Assembly: GCA_017857255.1 (NCBI GenBank)
Contig: JAFMDL010000005.1
Span: 1 to 56,773, forward strand
Length of the DNA: 56,773 bases
Source of the DNA: Puniceicoccaceae bacterium
GTDB taxonomy: Bacteria; Verrucomicrobiota; Verrucomicrobiia; Opitutales; Coraliomargaritaceae
Direction of reading: 5' to 3'
Shown in pieces: positions 27,925 through 38,081 of the stretch. The notes beneath the pieces are model-generated. The model did not search any database. It was not told the DNA's origin and saw only the letters and a program-made list of their open reading frames with translations. The first letter of the stretch is position 1. Each line of letters begins with the position of its first letter. The translations under genes were made by a program, and so were the position numbers.

Positions 27925-28470
27925 TTAGATCAGCCCCAGCACCATTTTGCCTTCTTCTGTGATCATATCTTGGTTCCAAGGTGGATCCCAAACGATTTCG
28001 ACTTCCGCTTCAGAAACACCGGGAACACTTTGGAGTCGCATTTGTGCGTCTTCTGCGATGACTGGCCCCATGCCACAACCTGGAGCGGTCAGTGTCATTT
28101 GCATATCGACTTTATGTCCGCCTTCTTCGCGTTCGTTACATTCGAGCGAATAGACAAGACCGAGGTCGACGATGTTGACCGGTATCTCTGGGTCGAACAC
28201 GGTCTTGAGCGCCTCCCAAAGGTCAGCGGTGTTGACTGGGCCATTCCCGCCTTCAGCCTCAGCAGACTTTGCAGCGCTGGAGACTTCTTCACCGAGTGCA
28301 TCAGCGTTGGCTCCACTGACGCGAAACATTCCGTTGTGGGTCATGACGGTGAAATTGCCGCCAAGCCGATGGGTGATGGTTACTGTCTCACCTTCTGGCA
28401 AGGTCATGGGTGTGCCTTGCGGGATGAGTGTGACTTCAACTTCGCGGGTGAGTGTGACTTGATCGTCCAT
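27925..28470 (-). CDS. sufT: Putative Fe-S cluster assembly protein SufT
   Basis: MIP18/DUF59-family protein of 181 residues that acts as a maturation factor for Fe-S proteins. The C-terminal domain (about 85-181) has [48 protein letters not shown] with its conserved reactive Cys, and [12 protein letters not shown]. The N-terminal 80 residues ([32 protein letters not shown]) are the SufT-specific extension. It is the last gene of the suf operon, 107 bases after sufD, with a terminator behind it. Confidence 0.92.
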   Translation of the reverse strand: MDDQVTLTREVEVTLIPQGTPMTLPEGETVTITHRLGGNFTVMTHNGMFRVSGANADALGEEVSSAAKSAEAEGGNGPVNTADLWEALKTVFDPEIPVNIVDLGLVYSLECNEREEGGHKVDMQMTLTAPGCGMGPVIAEDAQMRLQSVPGVSEAEVEIVWDPPWNQDMITEEGKMVLGLI

Positions 28471-28577
28471 TTAAAGTGGTGAGTAGTTTTGTAGAGACTG
28501 GAGAAATGATTCAACTTCTAACCTTACACTAAGCAAAGTGCAGAGTAAATTCGAGATTTGTAGTCTGTTGAAGCGTA

Positions 28578-29879
28578 TTAGTGGATTTTAGACTCAAACT
28601 TTTTGCGTATGAGCTCACGAAGATTGTCGGCGAGTTCATCGCTGTCGACTTTTTCAATAACTTCTTCAAAGAAACCAAACACCATGAGTTTCATGGCATC
28701 GCGCTTGGCGATTCCACGCTGCATCATGTAGAACAGTTCCTCAGCATCAACATTACCAGTAGTAGCGCCGTGTGAGCATTTCACATCATTAGCAAGAATC
28801 TCTAGGCCGGGGAGGGCATTGGCCTCTGCGGTTGGGTCGAGTAGTAAGTTGCGGTTGGTTTGATATGCGTCGGTTTGTTGTGCACCTTCAGCGACTTTAA
28901 TCAGACCGGAGAAGATGGTGCGCGCCTTGTCGAGTAGCGCATTTTTATAGAGTAGGTCGGAGACCGCATTACCAGCATTATGAGTCTGGAAGGTGCGTTG
29001 GTCAAATTCCTGCGACTCCTCAGCGACAGTGAGTGAGTACATCTTTACGTCAGCACCCGGACCCTCGATACGTGTTTGGTTTTCAAAACGAGCGCGCTCT
29101 GCACCAATGTTAACGGCGAGGTTTTTCACAAGGGTGTCACGGTCAGCGACGGTGGTGTCGAGCTGGAAGGAGACAGTTTTTTCGTTCCAATCCTGTACGA
29201 CCTTGCGGAATATATTGGCTCCGCTGGCTGCGTGAATGTTGGAGACAGAGACGTTCAAAGCTTGGTTGTCCTCCGTTTCGGAAAAGAAGATGTCGACTAC
29301 AGACGCTTTAGCATTCTCCTCGGCAATGATCAGTGTATGTGGAAAAACCGCGGCCTTTTCACTGCTGGTCCAGTAGTAGTTGACGAAGGGTTGTTCAATC
29401 TCGACGCCTTTAGGGACGTAGAGAATCGAACCTGCTTTAACAAGTTGAGCGTGCAGGCCAAAATATTTCTCAGAGCCAAGTTCAGTCGACTCTTGTAGGA
29501 AATATTTCTGCATTAATTCTGGGTGCTGTTCGATGGCTTCGAGTACAGGCAGGTAGATCACACCTTTTGCTGCAAGCGCTTCGCTGATACCTTCGAACTG
29601 TGCCTGTGTATCATCGGCGTAGACGAGTTGCCCCGCGCGCTCACTCACAAGGTTGGAGCGTTTGACGAGCTCGGCAAGTTTATCGGCTGTGGGGGCTGAA
29701 GCTGGCGCAAAGCCGGCGATGCTAAGCTTGCCTACGGAGGCAAAGCGCCAGCGTTCGTCTCGTGCGGTGGGTGCCGGAAGGATGTCGAATTGAGCCTTAC
29801 CCTCATTGCGAAGGGTGGAGAGCCATTCAGGTTCGTTGGCAGAAAGCGTGTCAGTTGGAGTTTCCAAAGTGGTATTCAT
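28578..29879 (-). CDS. sufD: Fe-S cluster assembly protein SufD
   Basis: Partner of SufB and SufC in the SufBC2D scaffold. The 433-residue chain shows the right-handed beta-helix core typical of SufB/Suf[58 protein letters not shown] and the conserved [20 protein letters not shown] with the SufD cysteine, then [18 protein letters not shown]. It lies 45 bases downstream of sufB. The beta-helix is flanked by helical ends, as in the E. coli protein. Confidence 0.95.
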   Translation of the reverse strand: MNTTLETPTDTLSANEPEWLSTLRNEGKAQFDILPAPTARDERWRFASVGKLSIAGFAPASAPTADKLAELVKRSNLVSERAGQLVYADDTQAQFEGISEALAAKGVIYLPVLEAIEQHPELMQKYFLQESTELGSEKYFGLHAQLVKAGSILYVPKGVEIEQPFVNYYWTSSEKAAVFPHTLIIAEENAKASVVDIFFSETEDNQALNVSVSNIHAASGANIFRKVVQDWNEKTVSFQLDTTVADRDTLVKNLAVNIGAERARFENQTRIEGPGADVKMYSLTVAEESQEFDQRTFQTHNAGNAVSDLLYKNALLDKARTIFSGLIKVAEGAQQTDAYQTNRNLLLDPTAEANALPGLEILANDVKCSHGATTGNVDAEELFYMMQRGIAKRDAMKLMVFGFFEEVIEKVDSDELADNLRELIRKKFESKIH

Positions 29880-29924
29880 TCGATTTTCAAAAGTGTCTGT
29901 GCGCAGTTTGTGTTGAATCGGGGC

Positions 29925-31343
29925 TTACCCGACCGAACCTTCCATCTCCATATCGATGAGTCGTTTGAGCTCAACAGAGTACTCCATGGGGAAGGCCTTC
30001 ATTAGTTCGTTGACAAAGCCATTCACTGCGAGGCTCATAGCCTCACCTTCGGAGAGACCGCGCTGCATCATATAGAAGATTTGCTCGGCGCTCACTTTCG
30101 AAACACTGGCTTCATGCTGTACGGTGTTGTTTTCACCACGCGTGGTGATCGCAGGGTAGGTGTCGGTGCGACTGTTGGTATTGATTAACAATGCATCACA
30201 CTCGGTATTATTCTTACAATTCTTAAGGTGCTTGGGCATGTGCACCTGCCCGCGGTAGGTGGAGCGTCCTTCGCCGATCGAGATCGACTTGGAGATGATG
30301 TTGCTCGTGGTGTTGTCCGCTAGGTGCATCATTTTCGCCCCAGTGTCTTGGTGCTGGCCGTCGTTGGCGAGTGCGATCGAGAGCACTTCACCTCGTGCGC
30401 CCTTGCCCTTGAGTACCACGCCAGGATATTTCATAGTCAGGCGAGATCCAATGTTACAGTCGATCCATTTCACCTCGGCACCTTCATCAGCCATGCCACG
30501 CTTGGTGACTAAGTTGAATACGTTGGAAGACCAGTTTTGTACGGTGATATATTGAATTTTAGCATTTTTTAATGCGACCAGTTCAACCACTGCGCTGTGT
30601 AGTGTCGCAGTTTCAAACTTGGGAGCAGTACAGCCCTCCATGTAGGTGATTTCGGAGTCTTCGTCAGCGATGATTAACGTGCGCTCAAACTGTCCGAAGT
30701 TTTCCGCGTTAATTCGGAAATAGGCTTGTAGTGGTTGCTTAAGCTTTACGCCCTTGGGTACGTAGATGAAACTACCGCCAGAGAAGGTCGCACTGTTGAG
30801 TGCTGAGAACTTGTTGTCCGAGGTGGGGATGACTTTACCAAAATAAGGTTTAAAGATCTCTGGGTACTTTTCGAGACCTTCGGATGAGCCGACAAAAATC
30901 ACACCTTCTTTCTCCAGATCTTCTTTCATGCGAGAATAGGAGGCCTCTGAGTCGAACTGTGCCTCCACGCCAGCGAGAAATTTGCGCTCTTGCTCAGGGA
31001 TGCCAAGTCGCTCGAAGGTTTCCTTCACGTCGTCGGGTACGTCGTCCCAAGATCGAGCTGGCTGCTGACCTTTGGACAGGTAGTAGCGGATCTCGTCAAA
31101 CTTGATATTGTCGAGGTCTTGGTCGGCCCACTTAGTTGGCATTGGCTTCTTACTGAAAATCTCAAGTGCCTTGAGGCGAAAGTCCAAGATCCATGGAGCT
31201 TCTTTTTTGACTTTGGAGATGTATTTGACGGTGTCTTCGTTGAGACCTACTCCGGCGTCGAACTCGTAGTTTTCAGGATACTTGAAGTTTCCTTTCTCGG
31301 TATCGACGTTGATGGCTTCGTCTTGGATGTCTGTATCGGACAT
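29925..31343 (-). CDS. sufB: Fe-S cluster assembly protein SufB
   Basis: Main scaffold subunit of the SUF system, 472 residues. [18 protein letters not shown] and [13 protein letters not shown] mark the N terminus. [28 protein letters not shown] with the conserved Cys, [20 protein letters not shown] and [20 protein letters not shown] mark the beta-helix and C terminus. It follows sufC by 49 bases, a gap holding A+T-rich word-like sequence. The C-terminal [11 protein letters not shown] is usual. With SufC and SufD it would form the SufBC2D complex; the cysteine desulfurase SufS is not in this window. Confidence 0.97.
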   Translation of the reverse strand: MSDTDIQDEAINVDTEKGNFKYPENYEFDAGVGLNEDTVKYISKVKKEAPWILDFRLKALEIFSKKPMPTKWADQDLDNIKFDEIRYYLSKGQQPARSWDDVPDDVKETFERLGIPEQERKFLAGVEAQFDSEASYSRMKEDLEKEGVIFVGSSEGLEKYPEIFKPYFGKVIPTSDNKFSALNSATFSGGSFIYVPKGVKLKQPLQAYFRINAENFGQFERTLIIADEDSEITYMEGCTAPKFETATLHSAVVELVALKNAKIQYITVQNWSSNVFNLVTKRGMADEGAEVKWIDCNIGSRLTMKYPGVVLKGKGARGEVLSIALANDGQHQDTGAKMMHLADNTTSNIISKSISIGEGRSTYRGQVHMPKHLKNCKNNTECDALLINTNSRTDTYPAITTRGENNTVQHEASVSKVSAEQIFYMMQRGLSEGEAMSLAVNGFVNELMKAFPMEYSVELKRLIDMEMEGSVG

Positions 31344-31349
31344 AATGTT

Positions 31350-31372
31350 TAAATTAGAAATTTGAAATTACG
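31350..31372. repeat. Short A+T-rich word repeat between sufC and sufB
   Basis: On the minus strand this reads AATTTCAAATTTCTAATTTA, three variants of one six- to seven-base word. It resembles the longer copy at 32161-32189 in the same operon. Confidence 0.35.
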
Positions 31373-31392
31373 ATGATTGGTGCCGAATCTGG

Positions 31393-32154
31393 CTATGCAG
31401 TCGCGCCAGCGAATTCTTCTTTGACCCAGTCGTAGCCCTTGGACTCAAGTTCTTTAGCAAGTTCGGCATCGCCGCTATGAACAATGCGGCCGTCGAACAT
31501 GACGTGGACCACGTCGGGGACGATGTAATCAAGTAAGCGCTGGTAGTGGGTGATGATCAAAAATGCCCGATCTTCAGCACGCATCATATTGACTCCTTCC
31601 GAAACAATGCGGAGTGCATCGATGTCGAGGCCGGAATCAGTCTCATCCATGACGCAGTACTTTGGCTCAAGCATCGACATTTGTAGAATTTCACAGCGTT
31701 TCTTTTCACCACCTGAAAATCCTTCATTCAGTGAGCGGGCAGTGAACTTGCGATCCATTTTGAGCGCGTCCATTTTCGCGTAGAGTTCCTTATAGTACTC
31801 GACCGCATTGATTTCTTCGCCTTCAGGCAGGCGTGCTTGGCGTGCGGCGCGAATGAAGTTGGCGATTGAGACACCAGGAATTTCGAGCGGATATTGAAAT
31901 GCAAGAAATAGGCCTGCTTTAGCGATTTGGTCAGGCTCTTCGCCGAGAATATTGACGCCGTCGAGCAGCACTTCGCCACTTTCGACAGTGTAATCCTCGT
32001 GGCCTGCCATCACCTTAGCGAGCGTACTCTTACCCGTACCATTTGGGCCCATGAGCGCATGCACTTCGCCTTTAGGAATGGTGAGGTTGAAATCTTTAAG
32101 GATGGCTTGGCCATCGATGGAGACATTGAGGTTTTTTATTTCGAGCGTGTTCAT
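31393..32154 (-). CDS. sufC: Fe-S assembly ATPase SufC
   Basis: ABC-type ATPase of the SufBC2D complex, 253 residues. Walker [10 protein letters not shown] is at 36-44, the signature FSGGEKKR at 146-153 and Walker [13 protein letters not shown] at 166-177, with [12 protein letters not shown] holding the switch His. The SufC-specific Q-loop [13 protein letters not shown] is present. It is the first structural gene after the fur-like regulator, 43 bases downstream of it. Confidence 0.97.
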   Translation of the reverse strand: MNTLEIKNLNVSIDGQAILKDFNLTIPKGEVHALMGPNGTGKSTLAKVMAGHEDYTVESGEVLLDGVNILGEEPDQIAKAGLFLAFQYPLEIPGVSIANFIRAARQARLPEGEEINAVEYYKELYAKMDALKMDRKFTARSLNEGFSGGEKKRCEILQMSMLEPKYCVMDETDSGLDIDALRIVSEGVNMMRAEDRAFLIITHYQRLLDYIVPDVVHVMFDGRIVHSGDAELAKELESKGYDWVKEEFAGATA

Positions 32155-32160
32155 AAAAAT

Positions 32161-32189
32161 GGTGAATTTAGAATGGTGAGTTTTGAATT
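32161..32189. repeat. Two tandem A+T-rich words upstream of sufC
   Basis: GGTGAATTTAGAAT (32161-32174) is followed directly by GGTGAGTTTTGAATT (32175-32189), a diverged tandem copy. It fills the gap between the fur-like gene and sufC. Confidence 0.6.
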
Positions 32190-32197
32190 AGTAAAAA

Positions 32198-32629
32198 TTA
32201 TTCGTGGCAGTCATTACAGGAGCCATCGTAAGCAATATCAATGTGTTGAGCGGAGAAGCCTTCAGGCAGTGCTGCCATGAGCTCAGTGATCAGCTTTTCA
32301 GAGAGCTCAACGTCGACGATTTCGCCGCTTTCTCGGCAATAGAAGTGAGCATGCTGTGTTAGGTTCGGGCAGTAGCGAGTCGACTCTCGCTCAAAATTGA
32401 CCTGACGAATCAAGCTCGTTTCGGTAAGTGTTTCCAAGCAGTTATACACGGTCGCGAGAGATATTGAGGGCATACCTTGACGAGCGCGTGCAAAGATTTC
32501 ATCTGCGGTCGGATGGTCACGCTTCTCCAGCAGAAGCGCAAACACGTGTTCGCGCTGCTTGGTTGAGCGCTGGCCACTGCGCTCCAGAGCGTCATCCAAG
32601 AGCTCTTTATACTGTGGTGAAAGTTGCAT
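32198..32629 (-). CDS. Fur/PerR-family regulator with altered metal ligands
   Basis: A 143-residue winged-helix repressor of the Fur family, first gene of the suf operon. The DNA-binding half has [20 protein letters not shown] and [13 protein letters not shown]. In the dimerisation half [14 protein letters not shown] aligns with the PerR stretch holding two sensing His and the first CxxC. Here the CxxC reads Cys98-R-E-Ser101, while the C-terminal CNDC (138/141) is intact. The position of the PerR sensing Asp85 is Cys87. Three structural Cys instead of four and a Cys at the sensing position suggest changed metal use. It likely controls sufCBDT and itself through the palindrome at 32747-32761 (inference). 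Confidence 0.88.
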   Translation of the reverse strand: MQLSPQYKELLDDALERSGQRSTKQREHVFALLLEKRDHPTADEIFARARQGMPSISLATVYNCLETLTETSLIRQVNFERESTRYCPNLTQHAHFYCRESGEIVDVELSEKLITELMAALPEGFSAQHIDIAYDGSCNDCHE

Positions 32630-32746
32630 TTTTGAAAGTAGTGAAGTGTCTTTTTATCGCAAAGTCTGAGTCGGAATAATCTACCGAGCAGCAATAATGA
32701 GACCGAGTAGCAAGAAAGCCCGAAAGAAGGTAATAGCAAGTGCTAA

Positions 32747-32761
32747 TTAGAATAATTCTAA
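32747..32761. promoter_or_regulatory. Perfect 7-1-7 palindrome, PerR/Fur-box type
   Basis: TTAGAAT-A-ATTCTAA is a perfect 15-bp palindrome about 118 bases upstream of the fur-like start codon. It matches the 7-1-7 PerR/Fur box layout (TTATAAT-N-ATTATAA) with one change per arm. On the minus strand the first half-site doubles as a -10-like TAGAAT. It is the best candidate operator for the fur-suf operon, and it may also touch the divergent rsmE promoter. Confidence 0.7.
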
Positions 32762-32924
32762 ATAACTACCAAAATAGTCACTTGTATAGCCTGATGATGC
32801 TTCCGTTTAGGTTTTTGCTATGAGAGAGCTTAATTGATTGTGTATAAATAGTATTGTTGTTATCCCTTAAAGTCTTCGAGAGTGGGGGCTTGTCTGTGGT
32901 GAAAGAACGCGTCAAGTTGCTGCG

Positions 32925-33653
32925 ATGGCACAATATCGATCTTTTTTATTTCCTGAAGCAACGGTAGGCGAGGGCTTCCTAATTTTGGACGTTCGGGAGA
33001 GTCATCATTTGGTGCGTGTATTTCGAGCCAAGGTGGGGGCGACGATTGAGGTGCTCGACGGTAAAGGGGCTCGCTACCTCGGCACGATCGAGCTCGCTGC
33101 TGCTAAGGCGGTGCGTGTGGCGGTGGAGTCAGTCAAACGACAGGCGCCTGTAACGCCGCGGGTAACACTACTGCAGTCTGTGGCTAAAGGTAGAGCGATG
33201 GATCTGATCCTACGCATGGCGACAGAGATTGGCGCGTCGGTGATTCAACCCGTATTTACTGATCAAGGAGAGCACGCTGCGCAGAAGATGGAAAAGTGGC
33301 AACTGACGATGATCGAGGCCTGCAAACAGTGCGGTCTGAGTTACTTGCCCGACTTATTCGAGCCATGCCGTATTAGTGATTGGCTAGAGTCAAATCCAGA
33401 TACAGCTGGCTCGTTGCGGATCGTTGCCAGTCTGGAGAAAGAGAGTCGTCCTTTATTAGAAATGCTGAAGACTGCAGGACCACACGAGGAAGTGGTGGTT
33501 GCGGTCGGTCCCGCAGGGGATTTTTCGATTGCAGAGTATGAATTACTGCGTTCGTCCGGTTTTAACGCAGTGCGGCTTGGGGCGAACGTATTACGCACAG
33601 AAACCGCAGCGGCTTATCTATTGAGTGTCGTAGATCAGGCGGCGAAGTCCTAG
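32925..33653 (+). CDS. rsmE: 16S rRNA (uracil-1498-N3)-methyltransferase RsmE
   Basis: SPOUT-class methyltransferase that modifies U1498 of 16S rRNA. The N-terminal PUA-like part ([20 protein letters not shown]) is followed by [53 protein letters not shown] and the C-terminal knot [17 protein letters not shown], all diagnostic. 242 residues. It stands alone, divergent from the fur-suf operon, and a perfect inverted repeat follows it. Confidence 0.95.
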   Translation: MAQYRSFLFPEATVGEGFLILDVRESHHLVRVFRAKVGATIEVLDGKGARYLGTIELAAAKAVRVAVESVKRQAPVTPRVTLLQSVAKGRAMDLILRMATEIGASVIQPVFTDQGEHAAQKMEKWQLTMIEACKQCGLSYLPDLFEPCRISDWLESNPDTAGSLRIVASLEKESRPLLEMLKTAGPHEEVVVAVGPAGDFSIAEYELLRSSGFNAVRLGANVLRTETAAAYLLSVVDQAAKS

Positions 33654-33683
33654 TGTGGAGCACGCTAAGTTAGTGTATTTATA

Positions 33684-33767
33684 AACCACAGATGGACACC
33701 GATAAACACGGATATTCTGAATGAAACGAACTATTAAATCCGTGTTTATCGGTGTCCATCTGTGGTT
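33684..33767. repeat. Perfect 30-bp inverted repeat with 24-base loop
   Basis: Arm 33684-33713 is the exact reverse complement of 33738-33767. Each arm is itself built on a 10-base period of related words (CCACAGATGG, ACACCGATAA, ACACGGATAT). It lies between the convergent ends of rsmE and the PAS phosphatase gene. It has no T-run, so it is not a standard terminator, but RNA from either strand would fold strongly. Confidence 0.95.
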
Positions 33768-33879
33768 CTAACAGGCGTTGAATTAGACATATACCGAACA
33801 GTCAGAGCTATTAAAATAGCACCGTTCCATATCCCTTCAAAGGCCTCGTTATAATGGTGCGAATTTAGCGTACTTCACA

Positions 33880-35094
33880 CTAGGTCAGTTCGAATGCGAG
33901 AAGTGTAATATCGTCTTGTTGAGTTGGTTGCCCGGTAAACTTGGCAACGGTATCGTAAAGGATGTCGAGCGTTGCTTGTAAGGGTTTATCGACGTTTTTT
34001 AATAAACACTGCTCCAAACCTTGACGGGTAAATTCCTCGCCTGCAGGGTTGCTTGCTTCCAAGATACCGTCGGTGTACGTATAGAAACGATCGCCTTGAT
34101 GTAGCTTGAGTTTAAAAGTGTCGGATGCTTCGCCTCCAGGAAGGCCCATGACCATCGCTGTCGGCAGAGTGATTGATTCCATGCTATGAGATGCGGCACG
34201 GTAAACTAGATTGAGCGGATGCCCACAATTAGATAGGTGGAGGATACGGCTGCCATCGTCCTCTCTTGGACCAAAATGACCAGCCATGCCAGTCACAAAG
34301 CCTGAGCCTAGACGGCCAGTGATTTCGCGGTTAACCGCGTTTAAAAAGTCTGCGGGCTCGTCGTCGTAAACTTCTGCTTCATGCGAGGTTAAGTACTTGA
34401 GCAGGACCGTGTAGAATGCTGCCGTTGCTCCATGGCCACAGACATCGCCCATGTAAAAAAGAAGACATTTTTGAGGATTTCGGGGAAAGCTGATAATGTC
34501 ACCGCCGACCGAGGTCATTGGTTTCCATAGGTAGGCGATATTGATGTGGTCGATGTTTGGCACTCGTCCCGGAATCATCACGCTTTGTACTTTGTGGGCA
34601 CTTTCGTAATCAGAGCGCATCACTTGGTTTTGTTCACGCAAGCGTAGTTCACTCTGCGCGAGTTTTTCTTGAGCGATTTTTTGTTCGGTGATATCTCGTG
34701 AGATGCCTAAAATACCAGCTACTTTGCCTGAACTCAGGTTTAAAGGAGCTTTGCTCGAGGTAACCCAAGTTGTGGTGCCATCGGGCCACGTTTCTTTCTC
34801 TATGATATTAATCATCGGCTGGCTGGTTTCGATGATTTTTTGTTCGTCGTTGAACGCTTGTTGGGCGTGTTCAATCGAAAATAGATCAAAATCACTCAGC
34901 CCTTCGAGGTCATGTCGGTTGGTGAAGCCGTGCATGTCTGCGAGTGCTTGGCTAACTGCGACAAAGCGACTGTTTGTATCTTTAATATAGATGCGGTCCG
35001 CAGTTTGCTCCATGAGGCCTTCAAAGAGACGTTCAGGAGATGCTTTGAGGAGCTTGCTGTGGTCGTCTAGCTCTGTGTGTGTCGACTTTTTCAT
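33880..35094 (-). CDS. PAS-domain RsbU-type PP2C phosphatase
   Basis: A 404-residue signalling protein. A PAS domain (roughly residues 15-130 from [54 protein letters not shown]) is followed by a coiled linker and a SpoIIE/RsbU phosphatase domain ([64 protein letters not shown]). Such proteins dephosphorylate anti-sigma antagonists in response to a sensed cue. No anti-sigma partner is nearby. The frame is open 36 codons further upstream without domain character, so I use the ATG at 35092-35094. Confidence 0.87.
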   Translation of the reverse strand: MKKSTHTELDDHSKLLKASPERLFEGLMEQTADRIYIKDTNSRFVAVSQALADMHGFTNRHDLEGLSDFDLFSIEHAQQAFNDEQKIIETSQPMINIIEKETWPDGTTTWVTSSKAPLNLSSGKVAGILGISRDITEQKIAQEKLAQSELRLREQNQVMRSDYESAHKVQSVMIPGRVPNIDHINIAYLWKPMTSVGGDIISFPRNPQKCLLFYMGDVCGHGATAAFYTVLLKYLTSHEAEVYDDEPADFLNAVNREITGRLGSGFVTGMAGHFGPREDDGSRILHLSNCGHPLNLVYRAASHSMESITLPTAMVMGLPGGEASDTFKLKLHQGDRFYTYTDGILEASNPAGEEFTRQGLEQCLLKNVDKPLQATLDILYDTVAKFTGQPTQQDDITLLAFELT

Positions 35095-35232
35095 GACTAA
35101 GTTTAAAAGTCTTAAGGTAAATTCAGTTGAAGGCAATATTTCCTGCGGGATTCGCAAGATTATTATGTTTATACAATTCAGGCAGATTCTGCTGGCCATC
35201 AACTTTTATTTGAGGCCTTTTGATCATCAGTA

Positions 35233-35688
35233 ATGCGAGCAGTGATTCAACGTGTATCTAAAGCATCTGTGGTTGTAAATATGGCTACGGTCGGCGAGAT
35301 CGGAGCTGGATTGTTGGTTTTTTTAGGCGTCGGGAAAAACGACTGTGCTGAGGACATTGAGTGGTTGGTCGAGCGAATTATAAAGTTGCGGATTTTTGAG
35401 TGCGCTACAGGGCGAATGGATGGTTCATTACTGGATATTAAGGGACAGGCACTAGTGATCAGCCAGTTCACTTTATATGGTAGCTTAAAGAAGGGCAATC
35501 GACCGTCGTTTAACCGCGCGGCTCCCCGAGCGCAGGCAGTGTTGTTGTACGAAGAATTTGTGGGTCAACTATCGGCTGCATTAGGTAAGCCAGTACCGAC
35601 TGGTTGCTTTGGAGAGCAGATGGACATTGAGGCACAAAATGACGGGCCCGTCACACTGGTGATTGATACCAAAGAGCGTACTTTCTGA
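35233..35688 (+). CDS. dtd: D-aminoacyl-tRNA deacylase
   Basis: Removes D-amino acids mischarged onto t[18 protein letters not shown] at the N terminus, LISQFTL-type [20 protein letters not shown] and the [12 protein letters not shown] motif are the catalytic and cross-subunit signatures; 151 residues, normal. The stop overlaps the mpg start (TGATG), so the two genes are translationally coupled. Confidence 0.96.
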   Translation: MRAVIQRVSKASVVVNMATVGEIGAGLLVFLGVGKNDCAEDIEWLVERIIKLRIFECATGRMDGSLLDIKGQALVISQFTLYGSLKKGNRPSFNRAAPRAQAVLLYEEFVGQLSAALGKPVPTGCFGEQMDIEAQNDGPVTLVIDTKERTF

Positions 35689-36218
35689 TGGCGCGAGTGC
35701 TAGGCAAAGCGTTTTTTAATCGACCCACGCTCGATGTGGCTCGCGAGTTGTTGGGCAAACAGCTATGCAGGCGCCTTGATTCCGGCAAAATTATTCGTGC
35801 GCGTATTTGTGAAACTGAGGCATACGATGGCTTGGAAGACCGAGCATCGCATGCGAGTAAGGGACCGACGACTCGTAATGTTGTGATGTTCGGCCCACCG
35901 GGTCGCACCTATATCTATCTCTGCTATGGTGTCCACTGGCTGCTTAATATTACGACGCGAGAGCAAGGCTACCCTGCGGCGGTATTGATTCGAGCAGTCG
36001 AGGGAGTCGAGGGGCCTGGGCGTTTGACCAAGCACTTTCAAATTTCCAGTGCATTGAACAACCAGCTGCTGACTCGCGTGGGTGGGCTCTGGTTAGAGGC
36101 GAGTTTAGACGAAATCAGGGCAGAAGAGATTGTCGCCAAACCAAGAGTGGGCGTCGACTATGCTGGAGCCGAATGGGCGACGATCCCTTGGCGGTTTGTT
36201 TGGACGAGCAAGGAATAA
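35688..36218 (+). CDS. 3-methyladenine DNA glycosylase (AAG/MPG type)
   Basis: Base-excision repair glycosylase for alkylated purines, 176 residues. The core reads LGKQLCRRLDSGKIIRARIC then ETEAYDGLEDRASHA with the catalytic Glu, NVVMFGPPGRTYIYLCYGVH, LNITTREQGYPAAVLIRA and VEGPGRLTK. It is a compact form at the short end of the family. It is coupled to dtd by a one-base overlap and converges on glmS with a 15-base gap. Confidence 0.93.
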   Translation: MARVLGKAFFNRPTLDVARELLGKQLCRRLDSGKIIRARICETEAYDGLEDRASHASKGPTTRNVVMFGPPGRTYIYLCYGVHWLLNITTREQGYPAAVLIRAVEGVEGPGRLTKHFQISSALNNQLLTRVGGLWLEASLDEIRAEEIVAKPRVGVDYAGAEWATIPWRFVWTSKE

Positions 36219-36233
36219 CGTCCGCGTTTCGAC

Positions 36234-38081
36234 CTATTCCACCGTGACGGACTTTGCTAGGTTACGCGGCTTATCGACATCGCAGCCACGTTCCAGCGCA
36301 ACATGGTAGCTAAAGAGTTGAATCGGGATGCTCATTAAGATCGGCTTTACGATTTCATGGCACTCAGGAACGATGACTGAGTCATCGACCAAGCCCTCGG
36401 GGATGTCACAGTCTTTGGTCGCGATGCAGATGACTTTACCTTTACGTGCTTTAACTTCTTGGACGTTAGCGAGACTCTTGTGGAAGATCTCACCACTCGT
36501 AGCGAGGAACACGCTCGGACACTCTTCGCAAATTAATGCGATGGGTCCATGCTTCATTTCTGCTGCGGGATAACCTTCAGCGTGAATATAGGAAATCTCT
36601 TTGAGTTTGAGTGCCCCCTCTAGCGCGATCGGGAACATAAGCTGCCGGCCAAGAAAGAGGCAATCATCGTATTTCGCGTATTTTTTGGCGAGCGCTTTGA
36701 TTTGATCGTTTTGCTTGAGGATCTCTTCAACTTGAGACGGCACCGCTTTGAGTGCTTTAACAATATCGACTCCATCGCCGTAGCTCAAGTCGCGGAGTCG
36801 CCCAAGGTAGAGCGCGAGCATGGCGCAAATCATGATCTGCGAAGTAAATGCTTTGGTCGATGCTACACCGATTTCAGGGCCTGCATGTTGGTAGATACCG
36901 CCGTCGCTTTCGCGCGCAATGGTTGATCCTACACTGTTGTTAATAGCCAGAGTGCGGTAGCCTTTACGTTTCGCTTCGCGCAGGGCGCCCAAGGTGTCAA
37001 TGGTTTCGCCCGATTGGCTGATTGCGATCACTAGCGTGTTCTTGTCCAGCGGGGCGTTGCGGTAGCGAAACTCCGATGCATACTCGACTTCGACCGGTAT
37101 GCGAGCAAAACGTTCGATTAAATATTCCGCCACTAGGCAAGAGTGCCAGGCAGTACCACATGCAAGAAAAAGGATGCGGTCAATTTGACGAAGTTCCTGA
37201 GGGTTTAGATTCAAACCACCAAAAACCGCAGTACTCGCGTCGTCCGAAAAGCGGCCGCGCATACCGTTTTGCAGCGATGTAGGCTGCTCGAAAATTTCCT
37301 TTTCCATGAAGTGAGCATAGTTTCCTAGTTCGGCTTCGGAGGTATCCCAGTCCACAAGGTGAATGACGGCCTCAACCGACTTGCTGCTGACTGTGGTGAT
37401 TGAGAAATCGTCGTCGGTGAGGTGAACGACTTCATTATCATTTAAATAAACCACGTTCTGCGTGCAATGGGCGAGTGCGTTGACGTCGCTGGCGAGCAAG
37501 TTTTCACCTTTTCCCAAGCCCAAGATCAGGGGAGAACCTTTACGGGCGCCGATGAGTTCGCCTGGAGCGTCGGTGCAGATCACTGCAATCCCATAGGTCC
37601 CTTCGACATGACGTAGACTTTTCCGAACTGCTTCGAGAAAACGGTTTTTGTCCGCCACATCCGGCTCTTTTTCATAGTGATAGGCGATTAGATTACAGAG
37701 TGCTTCAGAGTCTGTCTGTGAGCTAAATTGGTAGCCCTTATCAATTAAATATTTTTTCATGCCGACGTAATTCTCGATCACGCCGTTGTGTACTAATGCG
37801 ATTTTGCCATCGCTGCTAGTATGTGGATGGGCATTGACCTCAGTGACATCACCGTGGGTGGCCCAGCGAGTGTGGCTGATGCCGAGTGTCCCGCCTAAGT
37901 CTTCCCCGAGTGCGGTTTCCAATTCAATGACACGTCCAGTTCGCTTGGTTTGTTTAATATCGCCATCTGTGAGCACTGCAATGCCTGATGAGTCATAGCC
38001 ACGATACTCCAGGCGTTTAAGTCCATCTATAATGACACTGCCCGCTCGATCACGGCCGATATATCCAACTATTCCACACAT
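36234..38081 (-). CDS. glmS: Glutamine-fructose-6-phosphate aminotransferase (isomerizing)
   Basis: Makes glucosamine-6-phosphate, the entry point to peptidoglycan and lipid A precursors. Starts MCGIVGYIGRDRAG with the catalytic Cys at position 2, followed by RLEYRGYDSSGIAV, THTRWATHG-type SHTRWATHGDVTEVNAHPH, two SIS isomerase domains (ISQSGETIDTLGALREA; EGALKLKEISYIHAEGYPA, MKHGPIALI) and the terminal KPRNLAKSVTVE. 615 residues. No glmS ribozyme could be present in the 74 bases before it, since that element needs more length. Divergent from glgC. Confidence 0.97.
   Translation of the reverse strand: MCGIVGYIGRDRAGSVIIDGLKRLEYRGYDSSGIAVLTDGDIKQTKRTGRVIELETALGEDLGGTLGISHTRWATHGDVTEVNAHPHTSSDGKIALVHNGVIENYVGMKKYLIDKGYQFSSQTDSEALCNLIAYHYEKEPDVADKNRFLEAVRKSLRHVEGTYGIAVICTDAPGELIGARKGSPLILGLGKGENLLASDVNALAHCTQNVVYLNDNEVVHLTDDDFSITTVSSKSVEAVIHLVDWDTSEAELGNYAHFMEKEIFEQPTSLQNGMRGRFSDDASTAVFGGLNLNPQELRQIDRILFLACGTAWHSCLVAEYLIERFARIPVEVEYASEFRYRNAPLDKNTLVIAISQSGETIDTLGALREAKRKGYRTLAINNSVGSTIARESDGGIYQHAGPEIGVASTKAFTSQIMICAMLALYLGRLRDLSYGDGVDIVKALKAVPSQVEEILKQNDQIKALAKKYAKYDDCLFLGRQLMFPIALEGALKLKEISYIHAEGYPAAEMKHGPIALICEECPSVFLATSGEIFHKSLANVQEVKARKGKVICIATKDCDIPEGLVDDSVIVPECHEIVKPILMSIPIQLFSYHVALERGCDVDKPRNLAKSVTVE

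Noticed and set aside
27970..28482. Plus-strand frame of 170 codons opposite sufT
   Set aside because: Antisense to a clear SufT with conserved Cys motif; no family character.
35168..35233. 22-codon frame ([19 protein letters not shown]...) ending at the dtd ATG
   Set aside because: Very short, no clear ribosome-binding site, and nothing to suggest a leader peptide beyond the TAATG overlap.
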